DNA from: Alphaproteobacteria bacterium
GTDB taxonomy: Bacteria; Pseudomonadota; Alphaproteobacteria; Puniceispirillales; UBA1172
DNA: 6,205 bases
Assembly: GCA_021296375.1 (NCBI GenBank)
Contig: JAGWAQ010000139.1
Coordinates: 1-6,205, forward strand
Direction: 5' to 3'
The position numbers and the translations under genes were made by a program. Positions within the stretch are counted from its first letter, which is position 1. Each line of letters opens with the position of its first letter. The notes under the pieces are model-generated. The model did no database searches, was not told the DNA's origin, and was given only the letters and a program-made list of their open reading frames with translations. Positions 1-6,054 of this stretch are shown here, piece by piece.

Positions 1-513
1 AAAAACCTGATGAACGCCGGCGAGGAGTTTGACATCACCCCTTACGGCACCGAAGCAATGCACGTTCTGCGTGGCGAAAAGGGCTTTATCATCGTCGGTC
101 AGGAAACCGATGGTTCCGTCACCCCGACGGACCTGGGGATGGACTGGATCGTGTCGAAGACAAAGCCGGACTTCATCGGCAAGCGGGCGCTGGAACGCGC
201 TTCCATGGCGCTCACCAACCGCAAGCAACTGGTGGGGCTGATGACGGAAAACCCGAAAGACGTCATCCCCGAAGGCGCCCACGCGGTGCTGGACCCGAAC
301 CAGCCCATGCCGATGGAAATGCTGGGTCAGGTGACGTCATCCTACTATTCGCCCAACCTTGGCCACAGCGTAGCCATGGCCCTGCTGAAAGGCGGTCATG
401 CGATGATGGGCGAGACGGTCTACTTCCCGATGATTGACGGCCAGAAGCCGATCAAGGCCACCATCACCTCAACCACGTTTTATGATCCAAAGGGAGAACG
501 GCTCAATGGTTAA
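1..513 (+). CDS. soxA: Sarcosine oxidase alpha subunit, C-terminal fragment (5' end outside window)
   Basis: This is the last 170 residues of the large subunit of heterotetrameric sarcosine oxidase, which oxidatively demethylates sarcosine to glycine in the cytoplasm, yielding H2O2 and, with tetrahydrofolate, 5,10-methylene-THF. The frame is open from base 1, so the gene starts before the window; the full family protein is about 1000 residues. What is visible is the end of the GcvT-like folate-binding domain and its C-terminal barrel: a YGTEAMHVLR segment, then GFIIVGQETDGSVTPTDLGM, then the FIGKRALER stretch typical of aminomethyltransferase-like domains, and a C-terminal half with GHSVAMALLKGG. 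The stop overlaps the start of soxG by 8 bases, as expected for the soxBDAG order. The family assignment is firm. The N-terminal FAD/NAD and 2Fe-2S-like parts cannot be seen here. Confidence 0.93.
   Translation, partial: KNLMNAGEEFDITPYGTEAMHVLRGEKGFIIVGQETDGSVTPTDLGMDWIVSKTKPDFIGKRALERASMALTNRKQLVGLMTENPKDVIPEGAHAVLDPNQPMPMEMLGQVTSSYYSPNLGHSVAMALLKGGHAMMGETVYFPMIDGQKPIKATITSTTFYDPKGERLNG
491..496 (+). promoter_or_regulatory. Ribosome-binding site of soxG
   Basis: AGGGAG lies 9 bases before the ATG at 506, inside the last codons of soxA. It supports the start choice for soxG and coupling of the two subunits' translation. Confidence 0.7.
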
Positions 514-1120
514 GCTGAAAAATATTCCCGGCCACTCCGCCCTTAACGGCGTCGCGGCAACATCATCCCCACAGCCGGAAGGTTCAAAGGGCATGGTAAA
601 GATCACGGATCTTGGCTTGCTCGACAAGATCAACCTGCGCTGCCAGCCCGACAACCCGGTGATTGGCAAGGCCATGAAACGTGTTGTTGGTGTTGACCTG
701 CCGCTGGCCTACAACACCTATCACGCCGCGGGCTACCGCTCCTGCATCTGGCTCGGGCCCGATGAATGGCTGATCCTGGGCGAAAACGGCGCCTCTGATG
801 ACATTATCGCTGAACTGGATGTGCCGGAAGCTGGCCATGTCGCGGTGACGGAAGTGTCGGATGCGCTCGGCACCATCACCATCGAAGGGCCCCATGCCCG
901 TGATGTGCTGGCCAAGCATTGCGCGATTGACCTGCACCCGTCGGCCTTCACCAAAGGCATGGCGGCGCAAACGCTGCTGTCCCATGCGGGCATCACCATG
1001 ACCTGCCTTGAGGACGATAAGCTGCTGATCATCGGCCGCACCAGCTTCATGGCCTATATTCTTGAGCTGCTGACGGACGCCGCGCTTGAATATGGCTACA
1101 GCTACACCCCCGCCGCCTGA
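506..1120 (+). CDS. soxG: Sarcosine oxidase gamma subunit
   Basis: A 204-residue protein, the usual size of the small gamma subunit of heterotetrameric sarcosine oxidase. It has a GcvT-related fold, but its own catalytic role in the complex is not established. Recognisable family segments are WLGPDEWLIL at residues 82-91 and VTEVSDALGTITIEGPHARD at 114-133, followed by HCAIDLHPSAF and a C-terminal region ending near GRTSFMAYILELL. I chose the ATG at 506 because an AGGGAG ribosome-binding site at 491-496 sits 9 bases upstream, and because it gives an 8-base overlap with the end of soxA, implying translational coupling. The upstream in-frame ATG at 434 lies deep inside soxA and gives a non-homologous leader. 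It is the last gene of the + strand operon, and a terminator follows 26 bases after the stop. Confidence 0.92.
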   Translation: MVKLKNIPGHSALNGVAATSSPQPEGSKGMVKITDLGLLDKINLRCQPDNPVIGKAMKRVVGVDLPLAYNTYHAAGYRSCIWLGPDEWLILGENGASDDIIAELDVPEAGHVAVTEVSDALGTITIEGPHARDVLAKHCAIDLHPSAFTKGMAAQTLLSHAGITMTCLEDDKLLIIGRTSFMAYILELLTDAALEYGYSYTPAA

Positions 1121-1138
1121 TCGCGTCAACCGAAATTG

Positions 1139-1181
1139 AAGACATAAAAAAACCGGGGCACCCCCCGGTTTTTTGTGTCTT
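1139..1181. terminator. Bidirectional rho-independent terminator between soxG and the mttB-like gene
   Basis: A 12-bp perfect stem (1147-1158 with 1163-1174) has a CACC tetraloop and a CCGGGG/CCCCGG core. It is flanked by seven A on the left (1146-1152) and six T on the right (1169-1174), so either strand gives a GC-rich hairpin followed by a U run. An outer AAGACA/TGTCTT pairing (1139-1144 with 1176-1181) extends the structure around a small internal mismatch. The soxG stop is at 1120 and the convergent methyltransferase stop at 1209, so one hairpin can end both transcripts. Confidence 0.93.
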
Positions 1182-1208
1182 GAGGATAAGATGTGAATGG
1201 CGGGAAGA

Positions 1209-2759
1209 TTAATATTCGGCGTTGGGAAGTTCTTCCATCCGCTTCGCCTTGAACGCCAGCAGGGCGTCGTCAATCGCCGGGTCAAGATAGGGGGCTTCGT
1301 ATTCAGCCAGCATCTGGCGGGCGCGGTTTTCGGCGCGCTTGGCGCTTTCAACAGAGCCTTCGCTTGACCATTGCTCAAAGGTCGTGTTGTCGGCCATTTC
1401 CGAACGCCAGAACGCCTCTTCAAAATTGGCTTGTGTGTGGCTTGACCCCAGAAAGTGCTTGCCCGGGCCGGTTTCGCGGATCGCGTCCATCGCCTGGCCA
1501 TTTTCACTGACGTCAATACCGCCCACCATCCGCTGCATCATGGTCAGCTGGTCAGCGTCCAGCACCAGCTTGCGGTAATCGGCCACCAGCCCGCCTTCCA
1601 TCCAGCCAGCGGCATGCAGAACAAAATTGACGCCACCCAGCACCGTCGGGGTGATGGTATGCGCGCTTTCATAAGCGGCTTGGGCATCAGCGGTTTTCGC
1701 ACCGGTGAGCGAGCCGCCGGAACGGAACGGCACACCAAGACGACGCGCCAGTTTCGCGCAACCGTACAGCACGTTGGCAGGCTCAGGTGTCCCGAAGGTC
1801 GGGGCGCCGGTCTGCATTGACATGGAGGAAGCAAACGAGCCAAACACCACCGGCGTGCCGGGGTTGATCAATTGCGCAAACGCGATCCCGCTCATGGCTT
1901 CCGCCAGGGTCTGCGCCAGCGTACCCGCAACAGATACAGGCGACATGGCGCCGGTCAGGATAAATGGCGCGGTGATCACCGCCTGCCCGGCACGGGCATA
2001 GGTCTTGAGCGCGCCCAACATGGTGTCATCCCAGGTCATGGGGGAGTTGGCGTTGATCAGGCTGATCATCACGGCGTTGTTCTGGACAAACTCATCCCCG
2101 AACAGGATTTTCGCCATATCGATGCTGTCCTGCGCCCGTTCAGCAGAAGTCACGGAACCCATGAACGGCTTGTCGGAATATTTCATATGGGTGTAGATCA
2201 TTTCAAGGTGGCGCTTCGGCACCGGCAGATCCACAGGTTCACACACCGTGCCGCCGGAATGGTGAAGGCCGGGGTGCATATAGGCGATTTTCACGATATT
2301 GCGGAAATCCTCGATCGTCGCGTAACGACGTTCCCCATCGAGATCACGGATGAACGGCGGGCCATAGACCGGCGCAAACACCGTGTTGTTGCCGCCGATT
2401 TGCACCGAACGTTCCGGGTTGCGGGCATGCTGGGTAAACTCCGAAGGCGCGGTCTTGCACAGCTCACGGCACATGCCGCGAGGGAAGCGCACGCGCTCAC
2501 CGGAAATATCAGCACCAGCGTCTTTCAGGATAGCCAGGGCTTCGGCGTCATCCTTGAATTCAATGCCAACCTCTTCGAGGATGGTTTCGGCATTGTTTTC
2601 GATAATCTCCGCGCCTTCGTCGGACAGCACATCCATGACCGGCACATTGCGGGTGATGTAAGGCGCGCTCTTGGCCCCTGATGATGCCCGTGTTGCGCGG
2701 CGGGCATCACGCCCTCCACCACGGCGGGAACGGCGTTCAGTTTGAATTTCGTCAGTCAT
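1209..2759 (-). CDS. MttB-family (trimethylamine methyltransferase-like) corrinoid methyltransferase, non-pyrrolysine
   Basis: A 516-residue member of the MttB superfamily, TIM-barrel enzymes that move a methyl group from a quaternary or tertiary amine to a corrinoid protein. Recognisable family stretches are VFAPVYGPPFIRDLDGERRY (127-146), HHSGGTVCEPVDLP (166-179), KYSDKPFMGSVTSAERA (193-209), a GSFASSMSMQTGAPTFGTPE segment (307-326) and GGSLTGAKTADAQAAYES (348-365). The frame is open throughout with no in-frame amber codon, so it is not a pyrrolysine-type trimethylamine enzyme; characterised non-Pyl relatives act on glycine betaine, proline betaine or carnitine. Residues 9-26 are very Arg/Gly-rich and probably disordered. 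The start at 2759 has AAGG at 2768-2771, 8 bases upstream. It follows the DMGDH-like gene by 33 bases and is surely co-transcribed. Glycine betaine is the substrate I infer, because DMG and sarcosine enzymes adjoin. No corrinoid protein gene is visible. Confidence 0.9.
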   Translation of the reverse strand: MTDEIQTERRSRRGGGRDARRATRASSGAKSAPYITRNVPVMDVLSDEGAEIIENNAETILEEVGIEFKDDAEALAILKDAGADISGERVRFPRGMCRELCKTAPSEFTQHARNPERSVQIGGNNTVFAPVYGPPFIRDLDGERRYATIEDFRNIVKIAYMHPGLHHSGGTVCEPVDLPVPKRHLEMIYTHMKYSDKPFMGSVTSAERAQDSIDMAKILFGDEFVQNNAVMISLINANSPMTWDDTMLGALKTYARAGQAVITAPFILTGAMSPVSVAGTLAQTLAEAMSGIAFAQLINPGTPVVFGSFASSMSMQTGAPTFGTPEPANVLYGCAKLARRLGVPFRSGGSLTGAKTADAQAAYESAHTITPTVLGGVNFVLHAAGWMEGGLVADYRKLVLDADQLTMMQRMVGGIDVSENGQAMDAIRETGPGKHFLGSSHTQANFEEAFWRSEMADNTTFEQWSSEGSVESAKRAENRARQMLAEYEAPYLDPAIDDALLAFKAKRMEELPNAEY

Positions 2760-2767
2760 AACGTCTA

Positions 2768-2771
2768 CCTT
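2768..2771 (-). promoter_or_regulatory. Ribosome-binding site of the MttB-family gene
   Basis: On the - strand AAGG precedes the ATG at 2759 by 8 bases, within the 33-base gap after the DMGDH-like gene. A second purine-rich stretch (AAAGGAAG) lies further upstream in the same gap. No terminator or clear promoter fits in this gap, which supports one transcript. Confidence 0.5.
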
Positions 2772-2792
2772 GTCTTCCTTTCGTGATTTTAA

Positions 2793-4493
2793 TTATGCGC
2801 GCAGGCGTTCATTGTTGGGGTCAAACGGGCTTTCGGCAATGACCACCGCGGCAAAACGCTTGCCCAGGATATCAACTTCAAATTCAGTGCCTTCGGCGTC
2901 CAGTGACGGCGGCACCATCGCCATGGCAAGGGATTTGCCGACACGGAACCCGTAATTGCCTGACGTCGCGCGCCCCACCATCTTGCCGTCATGATAGATC
3001 GGGTTGCCGCCAATGACATCGGCATCATCAACATCCTTGATCTCAAGCGTGACGAGGCTGTTGGCAAAGCCCTTCTGCTGCCATTCCACCAGCTTGTCAC
3101 GGCCGATAAAGCTACCTTTATTCGGGATGACAAAACGCTCAAGATGGGATTCAAACGCCGCGTATTCGATCGACAATTCCGTCCCCACCATGCGGTAGGA
3201 TTTCTCCATCCGCATGGCATCCATCGCGCGGATACCGAAAGGCTTGATGCCGAGGTCTTCACCGGCGGCCATCAGCGCGTCAAAAATATGGTTCTGGTAT
3301 TCGATCGGGTGGTGCAATTCCCAGCCCAGCTCACCGACGTAATTGACGCGGGCGGCAAGGGTTGGCGCACGGCCAACATCAACCCATTTCGACGACAGCC
3401 AGGGGAAAGCTTCGTTCGAGAAATCCCCGCGCGGGCACACACGTTCCATCAGCTGACGGGATTTTGGCCCCGCCACCACCAGCACGCCAACCGCGTTGGT
3501 GATGTTGCTGAACTGAACGGAGCCGTCTTCCGGCATATGCTTTTTCAGCCAGTCATGGTCAACAGCCTGCAACGCCCCGGCGGAAACAAGATAGAAGCTC
3601 TGGTCATTTTCACGGATGATGGTGAATTCAGAATGCACCCCGCCGGATTCCGCCAGCGCATGGCAGAGGTTGACGCGGCCGACTTTTTTCGGGATGCGGT
3701 TGGCGATCAGGTTATCGAGGAAGGCTTCCGCCCCGGCGCCTGAAATCCGGCATTTGGCAAAAGCCGACATATCCAGAAGACCGACGTTTTCCGTCGTGTT
3801 CTTGACTTCATTGCCGATATGCTCGAACCAGTTGGAGCGGCGGAACGACCAGTGGTCTTCCTGCGGCACGCCTTCAGGGGCAAACCAGTTCGGGCGTTCC
3901 CAGCCGAATTTTGCACCAAACACCGCGCCCAGGGCCTTCATGCGGTCATAGCATGGCGCGGTCCGCAGGGGGCGAGCGCCTTCACGCTCTTCATCAGGGT
4001 AATGGATGGTGAAGACATTGGCGTAAGCTTCCTCGTTCTTTTCGATGAGGTAGCTTTCGGTCGCGTAATTGCCGTAACGGCGGGGGTCGACACCGGTCAT
4101 GTCAATGGTCGGCTCGCCTTCGACGATCCATTCCGCCAACTGCCAGCCCGCCCCGCCAGCGGCGGTAACGCCAAAGGAATGGCCTTCGGACAGCCAGAAG
4201 TTCTTCAAGCCGGGCGCAGGCCCGATGATGGGGTTGCCGTCAGGGGTATAGGCAATGGCGCCGTTATAGACTTTCTTGACGCCGACCTCACCAAATGCCG
4301 GAACCCGGAACATCGCGCTTTCGATATGGTCTTCGATGCGTTCAAGGTCTTCCTGGAACAATTCATATTCACTGTCGTCAGACGGGCCATCGACATAACA
4401 GACCGGTGCGCCGTATTCATAAGGGCCGAGGATCAACCCGCCGGCTTCTTCGCGCAGGTACCAGCCGTTGTCACTGTCACGCAGGAGCGGCAT
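2793..4493 (-). CDS. Dimethylglycine dehydrogenase-like protein, C-terminal part (rest of FAD domain plus GcvT folate domain)
   Basis: A 566-residue frame that continues the protein begun at 4477-5211. Residues 1 to about 125 complete the DAO-type FAD domain (MPLLRDSDNGWYLREEAGGL, GPYEYGAPVCYVDGPSDDSE, VYNGAIAYTPDGNPIIGPAP, GHSFGVTAAGGAGWQLAEW). About 125-185 is the linker found in the DMGDH/sarcosine dehydrogenase family. About 190-460 is a GcvT-like aminomethyltransferase domain (SFRRSNWFEHIG, VGLLDMSAFAKCRISG, YVGELGWELHHP, IRAMDAMRMEKSYR), and about 465-560 its C-terminal barrel. In intact relatives this domain transfers the released one-carbon unit to tetrahydrofolate. The listed start is the first ATG after an upstream in-frame stop; AAGG at 4500-4503 is 6 bases before it. 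Starting here the protein lacks the dinucleotide-binding fold, so alone it is unlikely to be an active oxidase. It is best read as the second half of one frameshifted gene of about 805 codons. Confidence 0.88.
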   Translation of the reverse strand: MPLLRDSDNGWYLREEAGGLILGPYEYGAPVCYVDGPSDDSEYELFQEDLERIEDHIESAMFRVPAFGEVGVKKVYNGAIAYTPDGNPIIGPAPGLKNFWLSEGHSFGVTAAGGAGWQLAEWIVEGEPTIDMTGVDPRRYGNYATESYLIEKNEEAYANVFTIHYPDEEREGARPLRTAPCYDRMKALGAVFGAKFGWERPNWFAPEGVPQEDHWSFRRSNWFEHIGNEVKNTTENVGLLDMSAFAKCRISGAGAEAFLDNLIANRIPKKVGRVNLCHALAESGGVHSEFTIIRENDQSFYLVSAGALQAVDHDWLKKHMPEDGSVQFSNITNAVGVLVVAGPKSRQLMERVCPRGDFSNEAFPWLSSKWVDVGRAPTLAARVNYVGELGWELHHPIEYQNHIFDALMAAGEDLGIKPFGIRAMDAMRMEKSYRMVGTELSIEYAAFESHLERFVIPNKGSFIGRDKLVEWQQKGFANSLVTLEIKDVDDADVIGGNPIYHDGKMVGRATSGNYGFRVGKSLAMAMVPPSLDAEGTEFEVDILGKRFAAVVIAESPFDPNNERLRA

Positions 4494-5211
4494 GACGTGC
4501 CTTGATCTCGGGATGCGGCTCCGTCACGATATACTGGTGTTCAACAGGGATCACCGGCACGTTAAGCCCGACCATGGCGCCGGTCTTGCGGGCAAAGTTA
4601 CCGGTGCAGGACACGACATGCTCACAAGTCACCTCACCCTGATCGGTGGTGATTTTCCATTCGCCAGAGGCGGTTTGTTCGATTTTTTCCACCGTCGTGT
4701 TGCGGTAGATCGTGGCGCCCATATCCCGCGCGCCCTTGGCCATGGCCTGGGTCAGGTCAGCAGGCTGGATGTAGCCGTCGCCGACATGCTGGATCGCGCC
4801 AAGAAGACCTTCGGTGTTGCACATAGGCCAGACTTCCTTGACCTGCTCAGGGGTCAGGCGCTTGACGTCAACGCCAATGGTGTCCGCGACACCGGCGTAT
4901 TGCATGTATTCATCCCAGCGGTCAGGGGTCGAGGCAAGGCGGATGTTGGAGACATTCCGGAAGCCGACATTCATGCCGGTTTCCTTTTCAAGCTCCTGAT
5001 AGAATTTGACGGAGTATTTATGCACCTGGCCAACCGAATAGGACATGTTAAACAGCGGCAGCAGGCCAGCGGCGTGCCAGGTTGACCCTGAAGTGAGTTC
5101 TTTGCGTTCGATCAGGATACTGTCGGTCCAGCCTTTTTTGGCCAGATGATAAAGCATGGACACGCCAACAACGCCGCCACCAATAACTACTGCACGAGCT
5201 TGAGTTTTCAT
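4477..5211 (-). CDS. Dimethylglycine dehydrogenase-like protein, N-terminal part (FAD-binding), frame ends early
   Basis: A 244-residue N-terminal piece of a DMGDH/sarcosine dehydrogenase-type flavoprotein, which would oxidise dimethylglycine to sarcosine. It opens with the Rossmann motif VVIGGGVVG (8-16), the acidic end of beta-2 at LIERKE (33-38), and GSTWHAAGL (42-50). By similarity to mammalian DMGDH, His46 in that motif is the covalent FAD attachment residue. Then come VGFRNVSNIRLASTPDRWDE, GDGYIQPADLTQAMAKGA and VIPVEHQYIVTEPHPEIKA. After HPEIKAR the frame runs into HAAPA and a TGA, whereas the family sequence resumes in the +1 frame as MPLLRDSD. I chose the ATG at 5211 because GGAG lies 6 bases upstream and MKTQARAVVIGGG is a normal family start; the ATG at 5223 adds four residues. 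It is first in the leftward operon. Whether the two pieces work together is unknown. Confidence 0.86.
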   Translation of the reverse strand: MKTQARAVVIGGGVVGVSMLYHLAKKGWTDSILIERKELTSGSTWHAAGLLPLFNMSYSVGQVHKYSVKFYQELEKETGMNVGFRNVSNIRLASTPDRWDEYMQYAGVADTIGVDVKRLTPEQVKEVWPMCNTEGLLGAIQHVGDGYIQPADLTQAMAKGARDMGATIYRNTTVEKIEQTASGEWKITTDQGEVTCEHVVSCTGNFARKTGAMVGLNVPVIPVEHQYIVTEPHPEIKARHAAPA

Positions 5212-5217
5212 CACTCT

Positions 5218-5221
5218 CTCC
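5218..5221 (-). promoter_or_regulatory. Ribosome-binding site deciding the DMGDH-like start
   Basis: On the - strand GGAG lies 6 bases before the ATG at 5211. It overlaps the end of the alternative ATG at 5221-5223, whose own upstream sequence is a weaker match. This favours the inner start. Confidence 0.55.
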
Positions 5222-5232
5222 ATGGTCTTCGT

Positions 5233-5310
5233 CTGATACTTTGAGGCCGGACCACCAAAGCAAAAGGTTCAACTGATACCGCGGCGGATTGCCCGCCAGC
5301 GTTCTGATAT
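5233..5310. repeat. Three TATCAG (CTGATA) hexamers upstream of the DMGDH-like operon
   Basis: CTGATA occurs on the + strand at 5233, 5273 and 5304 (CTGATAC, CTGATAC, CTGATAT), all in the same orientation, within 100 bases of the start at 5211. They could be operator half-sites or -10-like elements. I saw no matching -35 box at normal spacing, so no promoter is claimed. Confidence 0.35.
5283..5297. repeat. Short GC-rich inverted repeat between pdxH and the DMGDH-like gene
   Basis: GGCGG and CCGCC flank a 5-base loop about 75 bases upstream of the DMGDH-like start. The stem is too short to call a terminator and has no T run. It may be a regulatory site or chance. Confidence 0.3.
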
Positions 5311-5357
5311 TTTAATCACCGCAAGCAGAATTAGCGTCCATCAAACGACGCAATCCT

Positions 5358-5391
5358 GTCAAAAACGACATTACCCCCGGCAGTTTTTGAC
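5358..5391 (-). terminator. Possible terminator hairpin after pdxH
   Basis: A perfect 9-bp inverted repeat, GTCAAAAAC with GTTTTTGAC, spans a 16-base loop and begins 33 bases beyond the pdxH stop in the direction of transcription. The descending arm read on the - strand contains five T. The stem is AT-rich and the loop long, so this is a weak candidate. A second inverted repeat (5391-5419) overlaps it by one base. Confidence 0.4.
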
Positions 5392-5419
5392 CGTTTTCAC
5401 CAAAACCTGCCCAAAACGG
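5391..5419. repeat. Inverted repeat immediately after the pdxH stop
   Basis: CCGTTTT (5391-5397) and AAAACGG (5413-5419) form a 7-bp perfect inverted repeat with a 15-base loop, starting 5 bases beyond the pdxH stop. It may form a compound structure with the neighbouring hairpin at 5358-5391. Confidence 0.4.
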
Positions 5420-5423
5420 CGGT

Positions 5424-6014
5424 TTAGGGATAGAGACGGGCGGCCGACCAGCCGTTTTCAACCGATTTGGTGAAGCGAAAACGGTCATGCAGGCGGGATT
5501 CGCCATCGATCCAGAATTCCATTTCATGGGGAACAAGACGATAGCCGCCCCAATATGGCGGACGTGGCGGGTTTTCAGGGTAAGTCCGGCTGAATTCCTC
5601 AACCTTGCCCGCCAGTGTCGCACGGCTGTCGAGGGGGCTGGATTGATCCGACGCCCAGGCGCCAATCCGGCTGCCATAGGGGCGCGAGTTGTAATAATCA
5701 TCTGCCGTCACGTCATCGACACGTTCGATGGCCCCCACAAGGCGGATCTGGCGGCGCAGGGATTTCCAGTGAAAGCACATCGCCGCCTTGCGGGTGGCGT
5801 CAAGCTCCCCTGCCTTGCGGCTGGTGAAATTGGTGTAAAAATGAACCGCCTCGTCATCACGGCCTTTCATCAGCACCATGCGCACCGACGGAAACCCGTC
5901 TTCCGCCACCGACGCCAGGGCGACGGCATTAGGGTCATTGATTTCACTGCCCGCGGCATCGTTCAGCCACTGGTCCAGAAGGTCAAAGGGATTCTCGCCA
6001 CTTGGGTCAAACAT
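5424..6014 (-). CDS. pdxH: Pyridoxamine/pyridoxine 5'-phosphate oxidase
   Basis: A 196-residue FMN enzyme that oxidises PNP or PMP with O2 to pyridoxal 5'-phosphate, the last step of vitamin B6 synthesis and salvage, in the cytoplasm. The family motifs appear in order: SVRMVLMK (43-50), FYTNFTSRKAGEL (59-71), FHWKSLRRQIRLVG (81-94, FMN and substrate contacts), YNSRPYGSRIGAWASDQS (108-125), RPPYWGGYRLVPHEMEFW (151-168), RLHDR (174-178) and the conserved RLYP at the very C-terminus, so the protein is complete. In the signature around EFW, residue 169 is Ile where Gln is common. It is slightly shorter than the E. coli enzyme (about 218 residues) at the N-terminus, which is variable in the family. 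AGGA 8 bases before the ATG at 6014 supports the start. It lies 212 bases upstream of the DMGDH-like gene on the same strand, with possible terminators between, so it is probably a separate unit. Confidence 0.96.
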   Translation of the reverse strand: MFDPSGENPFDLLDQWLNDAAGSEINDPNAVALASVAEDGFPSVRMVLMKGRDDEAVHFYTNFTSRKAGELDATRKAAMCFHWKSLRRQIRLVGAIERVDDVTADDYYNSRPYGSRIGAWASDQSSPLDSRATLAGKVEEFSRTYPENPPRPPYWGGYRLVPHEMEFWIDGESRLHDRFRFTKSVENGWSAARLYP

Positions 6015-6054
6015 ATCTCAAATCCTATACGGAAGATGTTGCGCGATCGGGGGT

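Noticed and set aside
434..505. Earlier in-frame ATG for soxG at 434
   Set aside because: It would add 24 Arg/Pro/Ser-rich residues encoded inside soxA; the ATG at 506 has a good ribosome-binding site and the usual overlap.
584..1516. 310-codon open frame on the - strand across soxG, the terminator and the end of the mttB-like gene
   Set aside because: It runs antisense to soxG and through the terminator, its protein is low-complexity and unlike any family I know, and the real genes on both sides explain the DNA.
1872..2681. 269-codon + strand frame
   Set aside because: It is antisense to the MttB-family gene and His/Arg-rich, typical of a shadow frame in GC-rich coding DNA.
1209..2759. Pyrrolysine (amber-coded) trimethylamine methyltransferase
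   Set aside because: The frame has no internal TAG, and the context is betaine/sarcosine catabolism in a bacterium, so it is a non-Pyl homologue.
2991..3743. 250-codon + strand frame
   Set aside because: It lies opposite the conserved DMGDH-like coding sequence and shows no domain or start signal.
3819..4505. 228-codon + strand frame opposite the DMGDH-like gene
   Set aside because: It is an antisense shadow of a conserved coding region with no recognisable motif.
4468..5085. 205-codon + strand frame spanning the frameshift junction
   Set aside because: It is antisense to both DMGDH pieces and His-rich, with no motif; its crossing of the junction is coincidental.
5359..5391. TTGACA on the - strand near 5360 as a -35 box for the DMGDH-like operon
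   Set aside because: No acceptable -10 lies 16-18 bases downstream, and the hexamer is part of the 9-bp inverted repeat after pdxH.
5212..5423. Riboswitch upstream of the DMGDH-like gene
   Set aside because: I looked for glycine or SAM riboswitch-like cores in the 212-base gap and saw none.
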